Source: Gilvirhabdus luticola (GTDB lineage: Bacteria > Bacteroidota > Bacteroidia > Flavobacteriales > Flavobacteriaceae). Taken from it: DNA of 64,000 nucleotides. The notes beneath the pieces are model-generated. The model ran no database searches. It worked only from the letters and a program-made list of their open reading frames with translations, and was not told the DNA's origin. The stretch is taken from assembly GCF_032583975.1 (NCBI RefSeq), contig NZ_JAWHTF010000001.1. One strand, written 5' to 3'. Positions 62,484 through 64,000 of the stretch are shown piece by piece. How positions within the stretch are numbered: the first letter of the stretch is position 1; every line of letters starts with the position of its first letter. Both the position numbers and the translations under genes were made by a program.

Positions 62484-63812
62484 ATGTCTAAAAACCGAAC
62501 AAAATCGTCGTCAACAAAGAACACCACGTTAGTCCCTATCATGATCATCGCGGGACTCTTTTTTATTTTCGGTTTTGTAACATGGATCAACGGAGCACTT
62601 ATTCCGTTTATGAAGACCATAAACGAATTGACTGATGCTCAATCCTATTTAGTTGCGACAGCATCTTATATATCCTTTGTTGCAATGGCTTTACCGGCAT
62701 CGTATATCTTAAAACGGATAGGTTATCGAAAAGGCATGTCATTAGGTTTGATTGTTATGGCTATAGGAGCATTGATCTTTATTCCAGCAGCTGAAGCCAG
62801 AACATATTGGGTGTTTTTAAGTGGTATTTTTGTTCAAGGTATGGGCATGACCTTATTGCAAACGGCGGCAAATCCGTACATCACAATTTTGGGACCTATA
62901 GAAAGTGGCGCTAAGCGAATAGCCATTATGGGAATTGCAAATAAAGTTGCGGGTTCTTTAGGCTCTTTGATTTTTGGCGCCATCTTACTTTCTGGTATCG
63001 ATGGAATAAAGGAAAAATTAAGTACGGTATCTACCGAAGAAAAAACTCAATTATTGGATACTATGGCAGACAGCGTAGTTACCCCTTACATAGTTATGGC
63101 AGTAGTACTTGTCTTATTGGGAATATTAATTAGAAAAGCGCCATTGCCCCATGTTGAAGAAACACCTATAGAAGCGCCCAAAGAGGGAGAAATTGCCAAA
63201 ACGAGTATTTTTCAATTTCCACATTTATGGTTAGGCGTATTGACTTTATTTGTCTATGTCGGCGCCGAAGTTATTGCAGGAGATACTATTATCGCTTATG
63301 GTATTTCTTTGGGTTTTCCTGCCGAAGACGCCAAATTTTTCACGACCTTTACACTAATGGCCATGGTAGCCACCTATGCGTTAGGTGTTTACTTAATCCC
63401 AAAATTCTTGAGCCAAGGAAAGGCGTTAAGGATTAGCGCTGTATTGGGAATTATTTTTACCGTGTGTATTTTATTTACCACCGGGTTCACTTCGGTTCTT
63501 TTCGTGGCAGCACTTGGTATTGCAAATGCTTTAGTTTGGCCAGCTGTTTGGCCCTTAACATTAGCTGGACTAGGAAAGTTTACCAAAACAGCTTCTGCTT
63601 TATTGATTATGGCAATATCGGGAGGCGCCATTATTCCACCATTATATGGAAGACTGGTAGATAATTCAAAGCACGAACTCATTGCAGAAGGGCTTAACCA
63701 AATGGAAGCAGCGGCAAGTGCTTCGACAAAGAGTTATTGGATTTTACTTCCTTGTTATATAATCATTCTGTACTATGCCATTTCAGGCCATAAATTGGGT
63801 TTAAAAAAGTAG
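62484..63812 (+). CDS. FucP/GluP-like sugar MFS transporter
   Basis: 442 aa, twelve transmembrane helices. FIFGFVTWINGALIPFMKTINELT and GMGMTLLQTAANPYITILGP are the FucP-family signatures (loops with NGALIPF and QTAANPY). A short cytoplasmic segment (PHVEETPIEAPKEGEI) lies between the halves. The substrate is probably a neutral or amino sugar, imported with protons; the following gene, of the NagX type, suggests N-acetylglucosamine, as an inference. Confidence 0.88.
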   Translation: MSKNRTKSSSTKNTTLVPIMIIAGLFFIFGFVTWINGALIPFMKTINELTDAQSYLVATASYISFVAMALPASYILKRIGYRKGMSLGLIVMAIGALIFIPAAEARTYWVFLSGIFVQGMGMTLLQTAANPYITILGPIESGAKRIAIMGIANKVAGSLGSLIFGAILLSGIDGIKEKLSTVSTEEKTQLLDTMADSVVTPYIVMAVVLVLLGILIRKAPLPHVEETPIEAPKEGEIAKTSIFQFPHLWLGVLTLFVYVGAEVIAGDTIIAYGISLGFPAEDAKFFTTFTLMAMVATYALGVYLIPKFLSQGKALRISAVLGIIFTVCILFTTGFTSVLFVAALGIANALVWPAVWPLTLAGLGKFTKTASALLIMAISGGAIIPPLYGRLVDNSKHELIAEGLNQMEAAASASTKSYWILLPCYIIILYYAISGHKLGLKK

Positions 63813-63822
63813 CACGGTATTT

Positions 63823-64000
63823 ATGGTAAACCGAATAGAGTCTGTCGATATACTGCGTGGCTTTACCATTGCAGCAATGATTTTGGTCAATAATCCAGGT
63901 TCTTGGGGTAGTGTATATTCGCCTTTACTACATGCAGAATGGCATGGACTTACACCAACGGATTTGATTTTCCCTTTTTTCTTATTTATTGTAGGGATCT
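63823..64000 (+). CDS. NagX-like membrane acyltransferase (heparan-alpha-glucosaminide N-acetyltransferase family), 5' part only
   Basis: 59 complete codons from the ATG at 63823 to the window edge. MVNRIESVDILRGFTIAAMILVNNPGSWG is the start phrase of NagX/DUF5009 proteins (the DxxRG and MxLVNNPG blocks), followed by HAEWHGLTPTDLIFPFFLFIVGI, the start of the second hydrophobic stretch. It lies 10 bp after the transporter stop, so probably same operon. The rest lies outside the window. Confidence 0.8.
   Translation, partial: MVNRIESVDILRGFTIAAMILVNNPGSWGSVYSPLLHAEWHGLTPTDLIFPFFLFIVGI

Noticed and set aside
1..64000. tRNA or rRNA genes, prophage or insertion sequence
   Set aside because: No cloverleaf, rRNA segment, transposase, integrase or phage structural gene was recognised by eye in the gaps or frames; a dedicated scan (tRNAscan-SE) was not possible here.

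Overview
The window is AT-rich chromosomal DNA from a marine-type member of Bacteroidota, most likely family Flavobacteriaceae. Several things point that way. There is a type IX secretion component (PorZ) together with proteins carrying C-terminal T9SS sorting domains, an aerotolerance (bat) operon, and flavobacterial families (IPExxxVDY, a THC0290_0291-like barrel). Starts lack clear Shine-Dalgarno sequences, and many genes are joined by TAATG or ATGA overlaps. Promoters fit the Bacteroidota TTTG-N19-TAnnTTTG pattern, for example at 41826-41856. No rRNA, tRNA, CRISPR array, transposase or phage gene was seen. Most of the window is ordinary core genome.

Layout. 1-4370: threonine catabolism (kbl, cut by the edge), a RecB/AddA-like helicase-nuclease and superoxide dismutase. 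4370-4970: the only long gene-free stretch; it holds three copies of a roughly 73-bp two-hairpin repeat at a 179-180 bp period, read here as a candidate small-RNA family. 4970-9130 (minus strand): purF, a PfkB kinase, an RNase H with a viroplasmin-like domain, and purN. 9310-13610 (plus): acpP-fabF-rnc, then an IPExxxVDY gene coupled to pyruvate kinase. 13610-14371: a secreted cupin gene bounded by perfect 10-bp inverted repeats, with a hairpin-rich element at one end. 14400-20180: dinB, a CYTH protein, YCII lipoprotein, ABM protein, lipoprotein isoaspartyl peptidase, an ALDH7-type dehydrogenase and a small lipoprotein. 20180-22690: an AlbA_2/Schlafen-type gene and a DUF4382 lipoprotein.

22738-31852 is one long plus-strand unit: moxR, DUF58, a BatD-like membrane protein, batA, batB, batC, batD, batE. 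It has a recognisable promoter and encodes an AAA+ chaperone with VWA/TPR envelope proteins. 31930-45410 is housekeeping: cvpA, pheS, a secreted phosphatase, gpsA, a lipoprotein with a sigma-54-like promoter, a BON-LysM protein, nadD-gmk-yicC, a DMT transporter, an ArsC-like protein, a DUF3298 lipoprotein, cystathionine gamma-synthase, an outer-membrane barrel and gdhA. 45529-56770 is envelope-centred: porZ-recO-TonB receptor, a large T9SS-exported protein, recX, a JmjC-like oxygenase and a BtuB-like TonB receptor.

56845-61868 is the most cohesive accessory unit. An XRE-S24 LexA-like autocleavable repressor is divergent from an operon of a DnaE2/ImuC-like polymerase and a Y-family polymerase that keeps its catalytic acids. 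The 69-bp gap between them contains a perfect 13-bp inverted repeat embedding identical -7 elements on both strands, plus a central palindrome. This looks like a self-contained, damage-inducible mutagenesis module. The right edge has a GNAT gene, a FucP-like sugar transporter and the start of a NagX-like membrane acyltransferase.
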